Under the pieces are notes generated by a model. It was not told the origin of the DNA. It did not search any database and worked only from the letters and a program-made list of their open reading frames with translations. A stretch of DNA of 64,000 bases, taken from the NCBI GenBank assembly GCA_947561715.1, contig OX387205.1:6763001-6827000 (forward strand), written 5' to 3'. A program made the translations under genes and the position numbers. Of the stretch, positions 31,501-46,247 are shown piece after piece. Position 1 is the first letter of the stretch; each line of letters starts with the position of its first letter. The stretch is from Ascidia mentula. Its lineage: Eukaryota; Chordata; Ascidiacea; Phlebobranchia; Ascidiidae.

Positions 31501-34500
31501 TGACTTTTCGTTAAAAAATATTTTTTTTCAGTACAAGCTTTATTATACAGTGGAAAACGCTGATACTCCAGTACTGAGTTTGCGGTTGCACAACGTATGT
31601 AACTATGCGCTTTCAGCACTTGTCCATTTTGCAGTATATGACTTTTCGATAAAAAATATTTTTTTTCAGTACAAGCTTTATTATTCAGTGGAAAACGCTG
31701 ATACTCCAGTACTGAGTTTGCGGTTGCACAACGTATGTAACCATGCGATTTCAGCACATGTCCATTTTGCAGTATATGACTTTTCGATAAAAAATATTTT
31801 TTTTCAGTACAAGCTTTATTATCCAGTGGAAAACGCTGATACTCCAGTACTGAGTTTGCGGTTGCACAACGTATGTAACTATGCGCTTTCAGCACTTGTC
31901 CATTTTGCAGTATATGACTTTTCGATAAAAAATATTTTTTTTCAGTACAAGCTTTACTATACAGTGGAAAACGCTGATACTCCAGTACTGAGTTTGCGGT
32001 TGCACAACGTATGTAACCATGCGATTTCAGCACATGTCCATTTTGCAGTATATGACTTTTCGATAAAAAATATTTTTTTTCAGTACAAGCTTTATTATAC
32101 AGTGGAAAACGCTGATACTCCAGTACTGAGTTTGCGGTTGCACAACGTATGTAACGATGCGATTTCAGCACTTGTCCATTTTGCAGTATATGACTTTTCG
32201 ATAAAAAATATTTTTTTTTAGTACAAGCTTTATTATACAGTGGAAAACGCTGGTACTCCAGTATTGCTTTTGCGGTTGCACAACGTATGTAACTATGCGA
32301 TTTCAGCACTTGTCCATTTTGCAGTATATGACTTTTCGATAAAAAATATTTTTTTTCTGTACAAGCTTTATTATACAGTGGAAAACGCTGATACTCCAGT
32401 ACTGAGTTTGCGGTTGCACAACGTATGTAACTATGCGATTTCAGCACTTGTCCATTTTGCAGTATATGACTTTTCGATAAAAAATATTTTTTTTCATTAC
32501 AAGCTTTATTATACAGTGGAAAACGCTGATACTCCAGTATTGCGTTTGCGGTTGCACAACGTATGTAACTATGCGCTTTCAGCACTTGTCCATTTTGCAG
32601 TATATGACTTTTCGATAAAAAACATTTTTTTTCAGTACAAGCTTTATTATACAGTGGAAAACGCTGATACTCCAGTACTGAGTTTGCGGTTGCACAACGT
32701 ATGTAACCATACGATTTCAGCACTTGTCCATTTTGCAGTATATGACTTTTCGATATAAAATATTTTTTTTCTGTACAAGCTTTATTATACAGTGGAATAC
32801 GCTGATACTCCAGTACTGAGTTTGCGGTTGCACAACGTATGTAACTATGCGATTTCAGCACTTGTCTATTTTGCAGTATATGACTTTTCGATAAAAAATA
32901 TTTTTTTTCATTACAAGCTTTACTATACAGTGGAAAACGCTGATACTCCAGTATTGCGTTTGCGGTTGCACAACGTATGTAACTATGCGCTTTCAGTACT
33001 TGTCCATTTTGCAGTATATGACTTTTCGTTAAAAAATATTTTTTTTCAGTACAAGCTTTATTATACAGTGGAAAACGCTGATACTCCAGTACTGAGTTTG
33101 CGGTTGCACAACGTATGTAACCATGCGATTTCAGCACTTTTCCATTTTGCAGTATATGACTTTTCGATGAAAAATATTTTTTTTCAGTACAAGCTTTATT
33201 ATACAGTGGAAAACGCTGATACTCCAGTACTGAGTTTGCGGTTGCACAACGTATGTAACCATGCGATTTCAGCACATGTCCATTTTGCAGTATATGACTT
33301 TTCGATAAAAAATATTTTTTTTCAGTACAAGCTTTATTATACAGTGGAAAACGCTGATACTCCAGTACTGAGTTTGTGGTTGCACAACGTATGTAACCAT
33401 GCGATTAAGGCACTTGTCCATTTTGCAGTATATGACTTTTCGAAAAAAAATATTTTTTTTCAGTACAATCTTTATTATACAGTGGAAAACGCTGATACTC
33501 CAGTACTGAGTTTGCGGTTGCACAACGTATGTAACCATGCGATTTCAGCACATGTCCATTTTGCAGTATATGACTTTTCCATAAAAAATATTTTTTTTCA
33601 GTACAAGCTTTATTATACTTTGGAAAACGCTGATACTCCAGTACTGAGTTTACGTTTGCACAACGTATGTAACTATGCGATTTCAGCACTTGTCCATTTT
33701 GCAGTATATGACTTTTCGATAAAAAATATTTTTTTTTAGTACAAGCTTTATTATACAGTGGAAAACGCTGGTACTCCAGTATTGCTTTTGCGGTTGCACA
33801 ACGTATGTAACTATGCGATTTCAGCACTTGTCCATTTTGCAGTATATGACTTTTCGATAAAAAATATTTTTTTCTGTACAAGCTTTATTATACAGTGGAA
33901 AACGCTGATACTCCAGTACTGAGTTTGCGGTTGCACAACGTATGTAACTATGCGATTTAAGCACTTGTCCATTTTGCAGTATATGACTTTTCGATAAAAA
34001 ATTTTTTTTTTCATTACAAGCTTTATTATACAGTGGAAAACGCTGATACTCCAGTATTGCGTTTGCACAACGTATGTAACTATGCGCTTTCAGCACTTGT
34101 CCATTTTGCAGTATATGACTTTTCGATAAAAAACATTTTTTTTCAGTACAAGCTTTATTATACAGTGGAAAACGCTGATACTCCAGTACTGAGTTTGCGG
34201 TTGCACAACGTATGTAACCATACGATTTCAGCACTTGTCCATTTTGCAGTATATGACTTTTGGATATAAAATATTTTTTTTCTGTACAAGCTTTATTATA
34301 CAGTGGAATACGCTGATACTCCAGTACTGAGTTTGCGGTTGCACAACGTATGTAACTATGCGATTTCAGCACTTGTCTATTTTGCAGTATATGACTTTTC
34401 GATAAAAAATATTTTTTTTCATTACAAGCTTTACTATACAGTGGAAAACGCTGATACTCCAGTATTGCGTTTGCGGTTGCACAACGTATGTAACTATGCG

Positions 34501-34560
34501 CTTTCAGTACTTGTCCATTTTGCAGTATGTGACTTTTCGTTAAAAAATATTTTTTTTCAG
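28521..34560. repeat. 22-monomer higher-order repeat, two copies
   Basis: Bases from about 28521 to 31549 recur from 31550 to about 34560 with a constant offset of 3,029 (22 monomers minus 7 bases). The 7 missing bases include a 6-bp deletion (ATTGCGTTTGCACAACG, near 31027 and 34056) and a one-base shortening of a T run (near 30841 and 33870), shared by both copies. Confidence 0.85.
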
Positions 34561-34839
34561 TACAAGCTTTATTATACAGTGGAAAACGCTGATACTCCAG
34601 TATTGCTTTTGCGGTTGCACAACGTATGTAACTATGCGATTTCAGCACTTGTCCATTTTGCAGTATATGACTTTTCGATAAAAAATATTTTTTTCTGTAC
34701 AAGCTTTATTATACAGTGGAAAACGCTGATACTCCAGTACTGAGTTTGCGGTTGCACAACGTATGTAACCATGCGATTTCAGCACATGTCCATTTTGCAG
34801 TATATGACTTTTCGATAAAAAATATTTTTTTTCAGTACA

Positions 34840-36130
34840 AGCTTTATTATACAGTGGAAAACGCTGATACTCCAGTACTGAGTTTGTGGTTGCACAACGT
34901 ATGTAACCATGCGATTAAGGCACTTGTCCATTTTGCAGTATATGACTTTTCGAAAAAAAATATTTTTTTTCAGTACAATCTTTATTATACAGTGGAAAAC
35001 GCTGATACTCCAGTACTGAGTTTGCGGTTGCACAACGTATGTAACCATGCGATTAAGGCACTTGTCCATTTTGCAGTATATGACTTTTCGAAAAAAAATA
35101 TTTTTTTTCAGTACAATCTTTATTATACAGTGGAAAACGCTGATACTCCAGTACTGAGTTTGTGGTTGCACAACGTATGTAACCATGCGATTAAGGCACT
35201 TGTCCATTTTGCAGTATATGACTTTTCGAAAAAAAATATTTTTTTTCAGTACAATCTTTATTATACAGTGGAAAACGCTGATACTCCAGTACTGAGTTTG
35301 CGGTTGCACAACGTATGTAACCATGCGATTTCAGCACATGTCCATTTTGCAGTATATGACTTTTCCATAAAAAATATTTTTTTTCAGTACAAGCTTTATT
35401 ATACTTTGGAAAACGCTGATACTCCAGTACTGAGTTTACGTTTGCACAACGTATGTAACTATGCGATTTCAGCACTTGTGCATTTTGCAGTATATGACTT
35501 TTCGATAAAAAATATTTTTTTTTAGTACAAGGTTTATTATACAGTGGAAAACGCTGGTACTCCAGTATTGCTTTTGCGGTTGCACAACGTATGTAACTAT
35601 GCGATTTCAGCACTTGTCCATTTTGCAGTATATGACTTTTCGATAAAAAATATTTTTTTCTGTACAAGCTTTATTATACAGTGGAAAACGCTGATACTCC
35701 AGTACTGAGTTTGCGGTTGCACAACGTATGTAACCATGCGATTTCAGCACATGTCCATTTTGCAGTATATGACTTTTCGATAAAAAATATTTTTTTTCAG
35801 TACAAGCTTTATTATACAGTGGAAAACGCTGATACTCCAGTACTGAGTTTGTGGTTGCACAACGTATGTAACCATGCGATTAAGGCACTTGTCCATTTTG
35901 CAGTATATGACTTTTCGAAAAAAAATATTTTTTTTCAGTACAATCTTTATTATACAGTGGAAAACGCTGATACTCCAGTACTGAGTTTGCGGTTGCACAA
36001 CGTATGTAACCATGCGATTAAGGCACTTGTCCATTTTGCAGTATATGACTTTTCGAAAAAAAATATTTTTTTTCAGTACAATCTTTATTATACAGTGGAA
36101 AACGCTGATACTCCAGTACTGAGTTTGCGG
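34840..36130. repeat. Local amplification of a HindIII-less monomer variant
   Basis: A variant with GCGATTAAGGCAC, TTTCGAAAAAAAATA and CAATCTTTATT (losing the AAGCTT site) occurs in near-consecutive monomers here (for example at about 34912-34979, 35050-35117 and 35188-35255). Elsewhere it occurs singly. It looks like a small recent expansion by unequal exchange. Confidence 0.75.
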
Positions 36131-39100
36131 TTGCACAACGTATGTAACCATGCGATTTCAGCACATGTCCATTTTGCAGTATATGACTTTTCCATAAAAA
36201 ATATTTTTTTTCAGTACAAGCTTTATTATACTTTGGAAAACGCTGATACTCCAGTACTGAGTTTACATTTGCACAACGTATGTAACTATGCGATTTCAGC
36301 ACTTGTCCATTTTGCAGTATATGACTTTTCGATAAAAAATATTTTTTTTTAGTACAAGCTTTATTATACAGTGGAAAACGCTGGTACTCCAGTATTGCTT
36401 TTGCGGTTGCACAACGTATGTAACTATGCGATTTCAGCACTTGTCCATTTTGCAGTATATGACTTTTCGATAAAAAATATTTTTTTCTGTACAAGCTTTA
36501 TTATACAGTGGAAAACGCTGATACTCCAGTACTGAGTTTGCGGTTGCACAACGTATGTAACTATGCGATTTAAGCACTTGTCCATTTTGCAGTATATGAC
36601 TTTTCGATAAAAATTTTTTTTTTTCATTACAAGCTTTATTATACAGTGGAAAACGCTGATACTCCAGTATTGCGTTTGCACAACGTATGTAACTATGCGC
36701 TTTCAGCACTTGTCCATTTTGCAGTATATGACTTTTCGATAAAAAACATTTTTTTTCAGTACAAGCTTTATTATACAGTGGAAAACGCTGATACTCCAGT
36801 ACTGAGTTTGCGGTTGCACAACGTATGCAACCATACGATTTCAGCACTTGTCCATTTTGCAGTATATGACTTTTCGATATAAAATATTTTTTTTCTGTAC
36901 AAGCTTTATTATACAGTGGAATACGCTGATACTCCAGTACTGAGTTTGCGGTTGCACAACGTATGTAACTATGCGATTTCAGCACTTGTCTATTTTGCAG
37001 TATATGACTTTTCGATAAAAAATTTTTTTTTTCATTACAAGCTTTACTATACAGTGGAAAACGCTGATACTCCAGTATTGCGTTTGCGGTTGCACAACGT
37101 ATGTAACTATGCGCTTTCAGTACTTGTCCATTTTGCAGTATATGACTTTTCGTTAAAAAATATTTTTTTTCAGTACAAGCTTTATTATACAGTGGAAAAC
37201 GCTGATACTCCAGTACTGAGTTTGCGGTTGCACAACGTATGTAACCATGCGATTTCAGCACTTTTCCATTTTGCAGTATATGACTTTTCGATGAAAAATA
37301 TTTTTTTTCAGTACAAGCTTTATTATGCAGTGGAAAACGCTGATACTCCAGTACTGAGTTTGCGGTTGCACAACGTATGTAACCATGCGATTTCAGAACA
37401 TGTCCATTTTGCAGTATATGACTTTTCGATAAAAAATATTTTTTTTCAGTACAAGCTTTATTATACAGTGGAAAACGCTGATACTCCAGTACTGAGTTTG
37501 TGGTTGCACAACGTATGTAACCATGCGATTAAGGCACTTGTCCATTTTGCAGTATATGACTTTTCGAAAAAAAATATTTTTTTTCAGTACAATCTTTATT
37601 ATACAGTGGAAAACGCTGATACTCCAGTACTGAGTTTGCGGTTGCACAACGTATGTAACCATGCGATTTCAGCACATGTCCATTTTGCAGTATATGACTT
37701 TTCCATAAAAAATATTTTTTTTCAGTACAAGCTTTATTATACTTTGGAAAACGCTGATACTCCAGTACTGAGTTTACGTTTGCACAACGTATGTAACTAT
37801 GCGATTTCAGCACTTGTCCATTTTGCAGTATATGACTTTTCGATAAAAAATATTTTTTTTTAGTACAAGCTTTATTATACAGTGGAAAACGCTGGTACTC
37901 CAGTATTGCTTTTGCGGTTGCACAACGTATGTAACTATGCGATTTCAGCACTTGTCCATTTTGCAGTATATGACTTTTCGATAAAAAATATTTTTTTCTG
38001 TACAAGCTTTATTATACAGTGGAAAACGCTGATACTCCAGTACTGAGTTTGCGGTTGCACAACGTATGTAACTATGCGATTTAAGCACTTGTCCATTTTG
38101 CAGTATATGACTTTTCGATAAAAAATTTTTTTTTTCATTACAAGCTTTATTATACAGTGGAAAACGCTGATACTCCAGTATTGCGTTTGCACAACGTATG
38201 TAACTATGCGCTTTCAGCACTTGTCCATTTTGCAGTATATGACTTTTCAATAAAAAATATTTTTTTTCAGTACAAGCTTTATTATACAGTGGAAAACGCT
38301 GATACTCCAGTACTGAGTTTGCGGTTGCACAACGTATGTAACCATGCGATTTCAGCACATGTCCATTTTGCAGTATATGACTTTTCGATAAAAAATATTT
38401 TTTTTCAGTATAAGCTTTATTATACAGTGGAAAACGCTGATACTCCAGTACTGAGTTTGCGGTTGCACAACGTATGTAACTATGCGATTTCAGCACTTGT
38501 CCATTTTGCAGTATATGACTTTTCGATAAAAAATATTTTTTTTCATTACAAGCTTTACTATACAGTGGAAAACGCTGATACTCCAGTACTGAGTTTGCGG
38601 TTGCACAACGTATGTAACTATGCGATTTCAGCACTTGTCCATTTTGCAGGATATGACTTTTCGATAAAAAATATTTTTTTTCATTACAAGCTTTATTATA
38701 CAGTGGAAAACGCTGATACTCCAGTATTGCGTTTGCGGTTGCACAACGTATGTAACTATGCGCTTTCAGCACTTGTCCATTTTGCAGTATATGACTTTTC
38801 GATAAAAAATATTTTTTTTCAGTACAAGCTTTATTATACAGTGGAAAACGCTGATACTCCAGTACTGAGTTTGCGGTTGCACAACGTATGTAACCATGCG
38901 ATTTCAGCACTTGTCCATTTTGCAGTATATGACTTTTCGATAAAAAATATTTTTTTTCTGTACAAGCTTTATTATACAGTGGAATACGCTGATACTCCAG
39001 TACTGAGTTTGCGGTTGCACAACGTATGTAACTATGCGATTTCAGCACTTGTCTATTTTGCAGTATATGACTTTTCGATAAAAAATATTTTTTTTCATTA

Positions 39101-39309
39101 CAAGCTTTACTATACAGTGGAAAACGCTGATACTCCAGTATTGCGTTTGCGGTTGCACAACGTATGTAACTATGCGCTTTCAGTACTTGTCCATTTTGCA
39201 GTATATGACTTTTCGATAAAAAATATTTTTTTTCAGTACAAGCTTTATTATACAGTGGAAAACGCTGATACTCCAGTACTGAGTTTGCGGTTGCACAACG
39301 TATGTAACC

Positions 39310-42300
39310 ATGCGATTTCAGCACATGTCCATTTTGCATTATATGACTTTTGAAAAAAATATTTTTTTTCAGTACAAGCTTTATTATATAGTGGAAAACG
39401 GTGATACTCCAGTACTGAGTTTGCGGTTGCACAACGTATGTAACTATGAGATTTCAGCACTTGTCCATTTTGCAGTATATGACTTTTCGATAAAAAATAT
39501 TTTTTTTCAGTACAAGCTTTATTATACAGTGGAAAACGCTGATACTCCAGTATTGCTTTTGCGGTTGCACAACGTATGTAACTGTGCGATTTCAGCACTT
39601 GTCCATTTTGCAGTATATGACTTTTCGATAAAAAATATTTTTTTTCAGTACAAGCTTTATTATACAGTGGAAAACGCTGATACTCCAGAATTGCGTTTGC
39701 GGTTGCACAACGTATGTAACTATGCGCTTTCAGCACTTGTCCATTTTGCAGTATATGACTTTTCGATAAAAAATATTTTTTTTCAGTACAAGCTTTATTA
39801 TACAGTGGAAATCGCTGATACTCCAGTACTGAGTTTGCGGTTGCACAACGTATGTAACCATGCGATTTCAGCACTTGTCCATTTTGCAGTATATGACTTT
39901 TCGATATAAAATATTTTTTTTCAGTACAAGCTTTATTATACAGTGGAAAACGCTGATACTCCAGTACTGAGTTTGCGGTTGCACAACGTATGTAACCATG
40001 CGATTTCAGCACTTTTCCATTTTGCAGTATATGACTTTTCGATAAAAAATATTTTTTTTCAGTACAAGCTTTATTATACAGTGGAAAACGCTGATACTCC
40101 AGTACTGAGTTTGCGGTTGCACAACGTATGTAACCATGCGATTTCATCACATGTCCATTTTGCAGTATATGACTTTTCGATAAAAAATATTTTTTTTCAG
40201 TACAAGCTTTATTATACAGTGGAAAACGCTGATACTCCAGTACTGAGTTTGTGGTTGCACAACGTATGTAACCATGCGATTAAGGCACTTGTCCATTTTG
40301 CAGTATATGACTTTTCGAAAAAAAATATTTTTTTTCAGTATAAGCTTTATTATACAGTGGAAAACGCTGATACTCCAGTACTGAGTTTGCGGTTGCACAA
40401 CGTATGTAACTATGCGATTTCAGCACTTGTCCATTTTGCAGTATATGACTTTTCGATAAAAAATATTTTTTTTCATTACAAGCTTTACTATACAGTGGAA
40501 AACGCTGATACTCCAGTACTGAGTTTGCGGTTGCACAACGTATGTAACTATGCGATTTCAGCACTTGTCCATTTTTCAGGATATGACTTTTCGATAAAAA
40601 ATATTTTTTTTCAGTACAAGCTTTATTATACAGTGGAAAACGCTGATACTCCAGTATTGCGTTTGCGGTTGCACAACGTATGTAACTATGCGCTTTCAGC
40701 ACTTGTCCATTTTGCAGTATATGACTTTTCGATAAAAAATATTTTTTTTCAGTACAAGCTTTATTATACAGTGGAAAACGCTGATACTCCAGTACTGAGT
40801 TTGCGGTTGCACAACGTATGTAACCATGCGATTTCAGCACTTGTCCATTTTGCAGTATATGACTTTTCGATAAAAAATATTTTTTTTCAGTACAAGCTTT
40901 ATTATACAGTGGAAAACGCTGATACTCCAGTACTGAGTTTGCGGTTGCACAACGTATGTAACCATGCGATTTCAGCACATGTCCATTTTGCAGTATATGA
41001 CTTTTCGATAAAAAATATTTTTTTTCAGTACAAGCTTTATTATACAGTGGAAAACGCTGATACTCCAGTACTGAGTTTGCAGCTGCACAACGTATGTAAC
41101 TATGCGATTTCAGCACTTGTCCATTTTGCAGTATATGACTTTTCGATAAAAAATTTTTTTTTTCAGTATAAGCTTTATTATACAGTGGAAAACGCTGATA
41201 CTCCAGTACTGAGTTTGCGGTTGCACAACGTATGTAACTATGCGATTTCAGCACTTGTCCATTTTGCAGTATATGACTTTTCGATAAAAAATATTTTTTT
41301 TCATTACAAGCTTTACTATACTGTGGAAAACGCTGATACTCCAGTACTGAGTTTGCGGTTGCACAACGTATGTAACTATGCGATTTCAGCACTTGTCCAT
41401 TTTGCAGGATATGACTTTTCGATAAAAAATATTTTTTTTCATTACAAGCTTTATTATACAGTGGAAAACGCTGATACTCCAGTATTGCGTTTGCGGTTGC
41501 ACAACGTATGTAACTATGCGCTTTCAGCACTTGTCCATTTTGCAGTATATGACTTTTCGATAAAAAATATTTTTTTTCAGTACAAGCTTTATTATACAGT
41601 GGAAAACGCTGATACTCCAGTACTGAGTTTGCGGTTGCACAACGTATGTAACCATGCGATTTCAGCACTTGTCCATTTTGCAGTATATGACTTTTCGATA
41701 AAAAATATTTTTTTTCTGTACAAGCTTTATTATACAGTGGAAAACGCTGATACTCCAGTACTGAGTTTGCGGTTGCACAACGTATGTAACCATGCGATTT
41801 CAGCACATGTCCATTTTGCATTATATGACTTTTGAAAAAAATATTTTTTTTCAGTACAAGCTTTATTATATAGTGGAAAACGGTGATACTCCAGTACTGA
41901 GTTTGCGGTTGCACAACGTATGTAACTATGAGATTTCAGCACTTGTCCATTTTGCAGTATATGACTTTTCGATAAAAAATATTTTTTTTCAGTACAAGCT
42001 TTATTATACAGTGGAAAACGCTGATACTCCAGTATTGCTTTTGCGGTTGCACAACGTATGTAACTGTGCGATTTCAGCACTTGTCCATTTTGCAGTATAT
42101 GACTTTTCGATAAAAAATATTTTTTTTCAGTACAAGCTTTATTATACAGTGGAAAACGCTGATACTCCAGAATTGCGTTTGCGGTTGCACAACGTATGTA
42201 ACTATGCGCTTTCAGCACTTGTCCATTTTGCAGTATATGACTTTTCGATAAAAAATATTTTTTTTCGGTACAAGCTTTATTATACAGTGGAAAACGCTGA

Positions 42301-45300
42301 TACTCCAGTACTGAGTTTGCGGTTGCACAACGTATGTAACCATGCGATTTCAGCACTTGTCCATTTTGCAGTATATGACTTTTCGATATAAAATATTTTT
42401 TTTCAGTACAAGCTTTATTATACAGTGGAAAACGCTGATACTCCAGTACTAAGTTTGCGGTTGCACAACGTATGTAACCATGCGATTTCAGCACTTTTCC
42501 ATTTTGCAGTATATGACTTTTCGATACAAAATATTTTTTTTCAGTACAAGCTTTATTATACAGTGGAAAACGCTGATACTCCAGTACTGAGTTTGCGGTT
42601 GCACAACGTATGTAACCATGCGATTTCATCACATGTCCATTTTGCAGTATATGACTTTTCGATAAAAAATATTTTTTTTCAGTACAAGCTTTATTATACA
42701 GTGGAAAACGCTGATACTCCAGTACTGAGTTTTTGGTTGCACAACGTATGTAACCATGCGATTAAGGCACTTGTCCATTTTGCAGTATATGACTTTTCGA
42801 AAAAAAATATTTTTTTTCAGTACAATCTTTATTATACAGTGGAAAACGCTGATACTCCAGTACTGAGTTTGCGGTTGCACAACGTATGTAACTATGCGAT
42901 TTCAGCACTTGTCCATTTTGCAGTATATGACTTTTCGATAAAAAATATTTTTTTTCATTACAAGCTTTACTATACAGTGGAAAACGCTGATACTCCAGTA
43001 CTGAGTTTGCGGTTGCACAACGTATGTAACTATGCGATTTCAGCACTTGTCCATTTTTCAGGATATGACTTTTCGATAAAAAATATTTTTTTTCATTACA
43101 AGCTTTATTATACAGTGGAAAACGCTGATACTCCAGTATTGCGTTTGCGGTTGCACAACGTATGTAACTATGCGCTTTCAGCACTTGTCCATTTTGCAGT
43201 ATATGACTTTTCGATAAAAAATATTTTTTTTCAGTACAAGCTTTATTATACAGTGGAAAACGCTGATACTCCAGTACTGAGTTTGCGGTTGCACAACGTA
43301 TGTAACCATGCGATTTCAGCACTTGTCCATTTTGCAGTATATGACTTTTCGATAAAAAATATTTTTTTTCTGTACAAGCTTTATTATACAGTGGAATACG
43401 CTGATACTCCAGTACTGAGTTTGCGGTTGCACAACGTATGTAACTATGCGATTTCAGCACTTGTCTATTTTGCAGTATATGACTTTTCGATAAAAAATAT
43501 TTTTTTTCATTACAAGCTTTACTATACAGTGGAAAACGCTGATAATCCAGTATTGCGTTTGCGGTTGCACAACGTATGTAACTATGCGCTTTCAGTACTT
43601 GTCCATTTTGCAGTATATGACTTTTCGATAAAAAATATTTTTTTTCAGTACAAGCTTTATTATACAGTGGAAAACGCTGATACTCCAGTACTGAGTTTGC
43701 GGTTGCACAACGTATGTAACCATGCGATTTCAGCACATGTCCATTTTGCAGTATTTGACTTTTGAAAAAAATATTTTTTTTCAGTACAAGCTTTATTATA
43801 TAGTGGAAAACGGTGATACTCCAGTACTGAGTTTGCGGTTGCACAACGTATGTAACTATGCGATTTCAGCACTTGTCCATTTTGCAGTATATGACTTTTC
43901 GATAAAAAATATTTTTTTTCAGTACAAGCTTTATTATACAGTGGAAAACGCTGATACACCAGTATTGCTTTTGCGGTTGCACAACGTATGTAACTATGCG
44001 CTTTCAGTACTTGTCCATTTTGCAGTATATGACTTTTCGTTAAAAAATATTTTTTTTCAGTACAAGCTTTATTATACAGTGGAAAACGCTGATACTCCAG
44101 TACTGAGTTTGCGGTTGCACAACGTATGTAACCTTGCGATTTCAGCACTTTTCCATTTTGCAGTATATGACTTTTCGATAAAAAATATTTTTTTTCAGTA
44201 CAAGCTTTATTATACAGTGGAAAACGCTGATACTCCAGTACTGAGTTTGCGGTTGCACAACGTATGTAACCATGCGATTTCAGCACATGTCCATTTTGCA
44301 GTATATGACTTTTCGATAAAAAATATTTTTTTTCAGTACAAGCTTTATTATACAGTGGAAAACGCTGATACTCCAGTACTGAGTTTGTGGTTGCACAACG
44401 TATGTAACCATGCGATTAAGGCACTTGTCCATTTTGCAGTATATGACTTTTCGAAAAAAAATATTTTTTTTCAGTACAATCTTTATTATACAGTGGAAAA
44501 CGCTGATACTCCAGTACTGAGTTTGCGGTTGCACAACGTATGTAACCATGCGATTTCAGCACATGTCCATTTTGCAGTATATGACTTTTCGATAAAAAAG
44601 ATTTTTTTTCAGTACAAGCTTTATTATACAGTGGAAAACGCTGATACTCCAGTACTGAGTTTGTGGTTGCACAACGTATGTAACCATGCGATTAAGGCAC
44701 TTGTCCATTTTGCAGTATATGACTTTTCGATAAAAAATATTTTTTTTCAGTACAAGCTTTATTATACAGTGGAAAACGCTGATACTCCAGAATTGCGTTT
44801 GCGGTTGCACAACGTATGTAACTATGCGCTTTCAGCACTTGTCCATTTTGCAGTATATGACTTTTCGATAAAAAATATTTTTTTTCAGTACAAGCTTTAT
44901 TATACAGTGGAAAACGCTGATACTCCAGTACTGAGTTTGCGGTTGCACAACGTATGTAACCATGCGATTTCAGCACTTGTCCATTTTGCAGTATATGACT
45001 TTTCGATAAAAAATATTTTTTTTCAGTACAAGCTTTATTATACAGTGGAAAACGCTGATACTCCAGTACTGAGTTTGCGGTTGCACAACGTATGTAACCA
45101 TGCGATTTCAGCACTTTTCCATTTTGCAGTATATGACTTTTCGATAAAAAATATTTTTTTTCAGTACAAGCTTTATTATACAGTGGAAAACGCTGATACT
45201 CCAGTACTGAGTTTGCGGTTGCACAACGTATGTAACCATGCGATTTCATCACATGTCCATTTTGCAGTATATGACTTTTCGATAAAAAATATTTTTTTTC

Positions 45301-46247
45301 AGTACAAGCTTTATTATACAGTGGAAAACGCTGATACTCCAGTACTGAGTTTGTGGTTGCACAACGTATGTAACCATGCGATTAAGGCACTTGTCCATTT
45401 TGCAGTATATGACTTTTCGAAAAAAAATATTTTTTTTCAGTACAATCTTTATTATACAGTGGAAAACGCTGATACTCCAGTACTGAGTTTGCGGTTGCAC
45501 AACGTATGTAACTATGCGATTTCAGCACTTGTCCATTTTGCAGTATATGACTTTTCGATAAAAAATATTTTTTTTCATTACAAGCTTTACTATACAGTGG
45601 AAAACGCTGATACTCCAGTACTGAGTTTGCGGTTGCACAACGTATGTAACTATGCGATTTCAGCACTTGTCCATTTTTCAGGATATGACTTTTCGATAAA
45701 AAATATTTTTTTTCATTACAAGCTTTATTATACAGTGGAAAACGCTGATACTCCAGTATTGCGTTTGCGGTTGCACAACGTATGTAACCATGCGATTTCA
45801 GCACTTGTCCATTTTGCAGTATGTGACTTTTCGATAAAAAATATTTTTTTTCTGTACAAGCTTTATTATACAGTGGAATACGCTGATACTCCAGTACTGA
45901 GTTTGCGGTTGCACAACGTATGTAACTATGCGATTTCAGCACTTGTCTATTTTGCAGTATATGACTTTTCGATAAAAAATATTTTTTTTCATTACAAGCT
46001 TTACTATACAGTGGAAAACGCTGATAATCCAGTATTGCGTTTGCGGTTGCACAACGTATGTAACTATGCGCTTTCAGTACTTGTCCATTTTGCAGTATAT
46101 GACTTTTCGATAAAAAATATTTTTTTTCAGTACAAGCTTTATTATACAGTGGAAAACGCTGATACTCCAGTACTGAGTTTGCGGTTGCACAACGTATGTA
46201 ACCATGCGATTTCAGCACATGTCCATTTTGCAGTATTTGACTTTTGA
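39310..46247. repeat. 18-monomer and 14-monomer higher-order repeats
   Basis: A marked monomer with GACTTTTGAAAAAAATA (2 bp shorter than standard), followed by TATAGTGGAAAACGGTGATAC, recurs near 39350, 41832, 43762 and 46244. The distances are 2,482, 1,930 and 2,482 bp, that is 18, 14 and 18 monomers minus 2 bases. The neighbouring variant order is also shared: 39310-39909 matches 41792-42391. Confidence 0.85.

Noticed and set aside
27670-33275. Long minus-strand ORFs of 720 and 827 codons as repeat-protein genes
   Set aside because: They are the 138-bp satellite read through in register. The opposite strand is equally open, there is no unique N- or C-terminus, and starts and stops fall at random variant positions.
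43722-46247. Plus-strand ORF of 841 codons with 46-residue repeats
   Set aside because: Same satellite on the other strand. It ends where a marked monomer's small deletion shifts the frame. No promoter or splice evidence.
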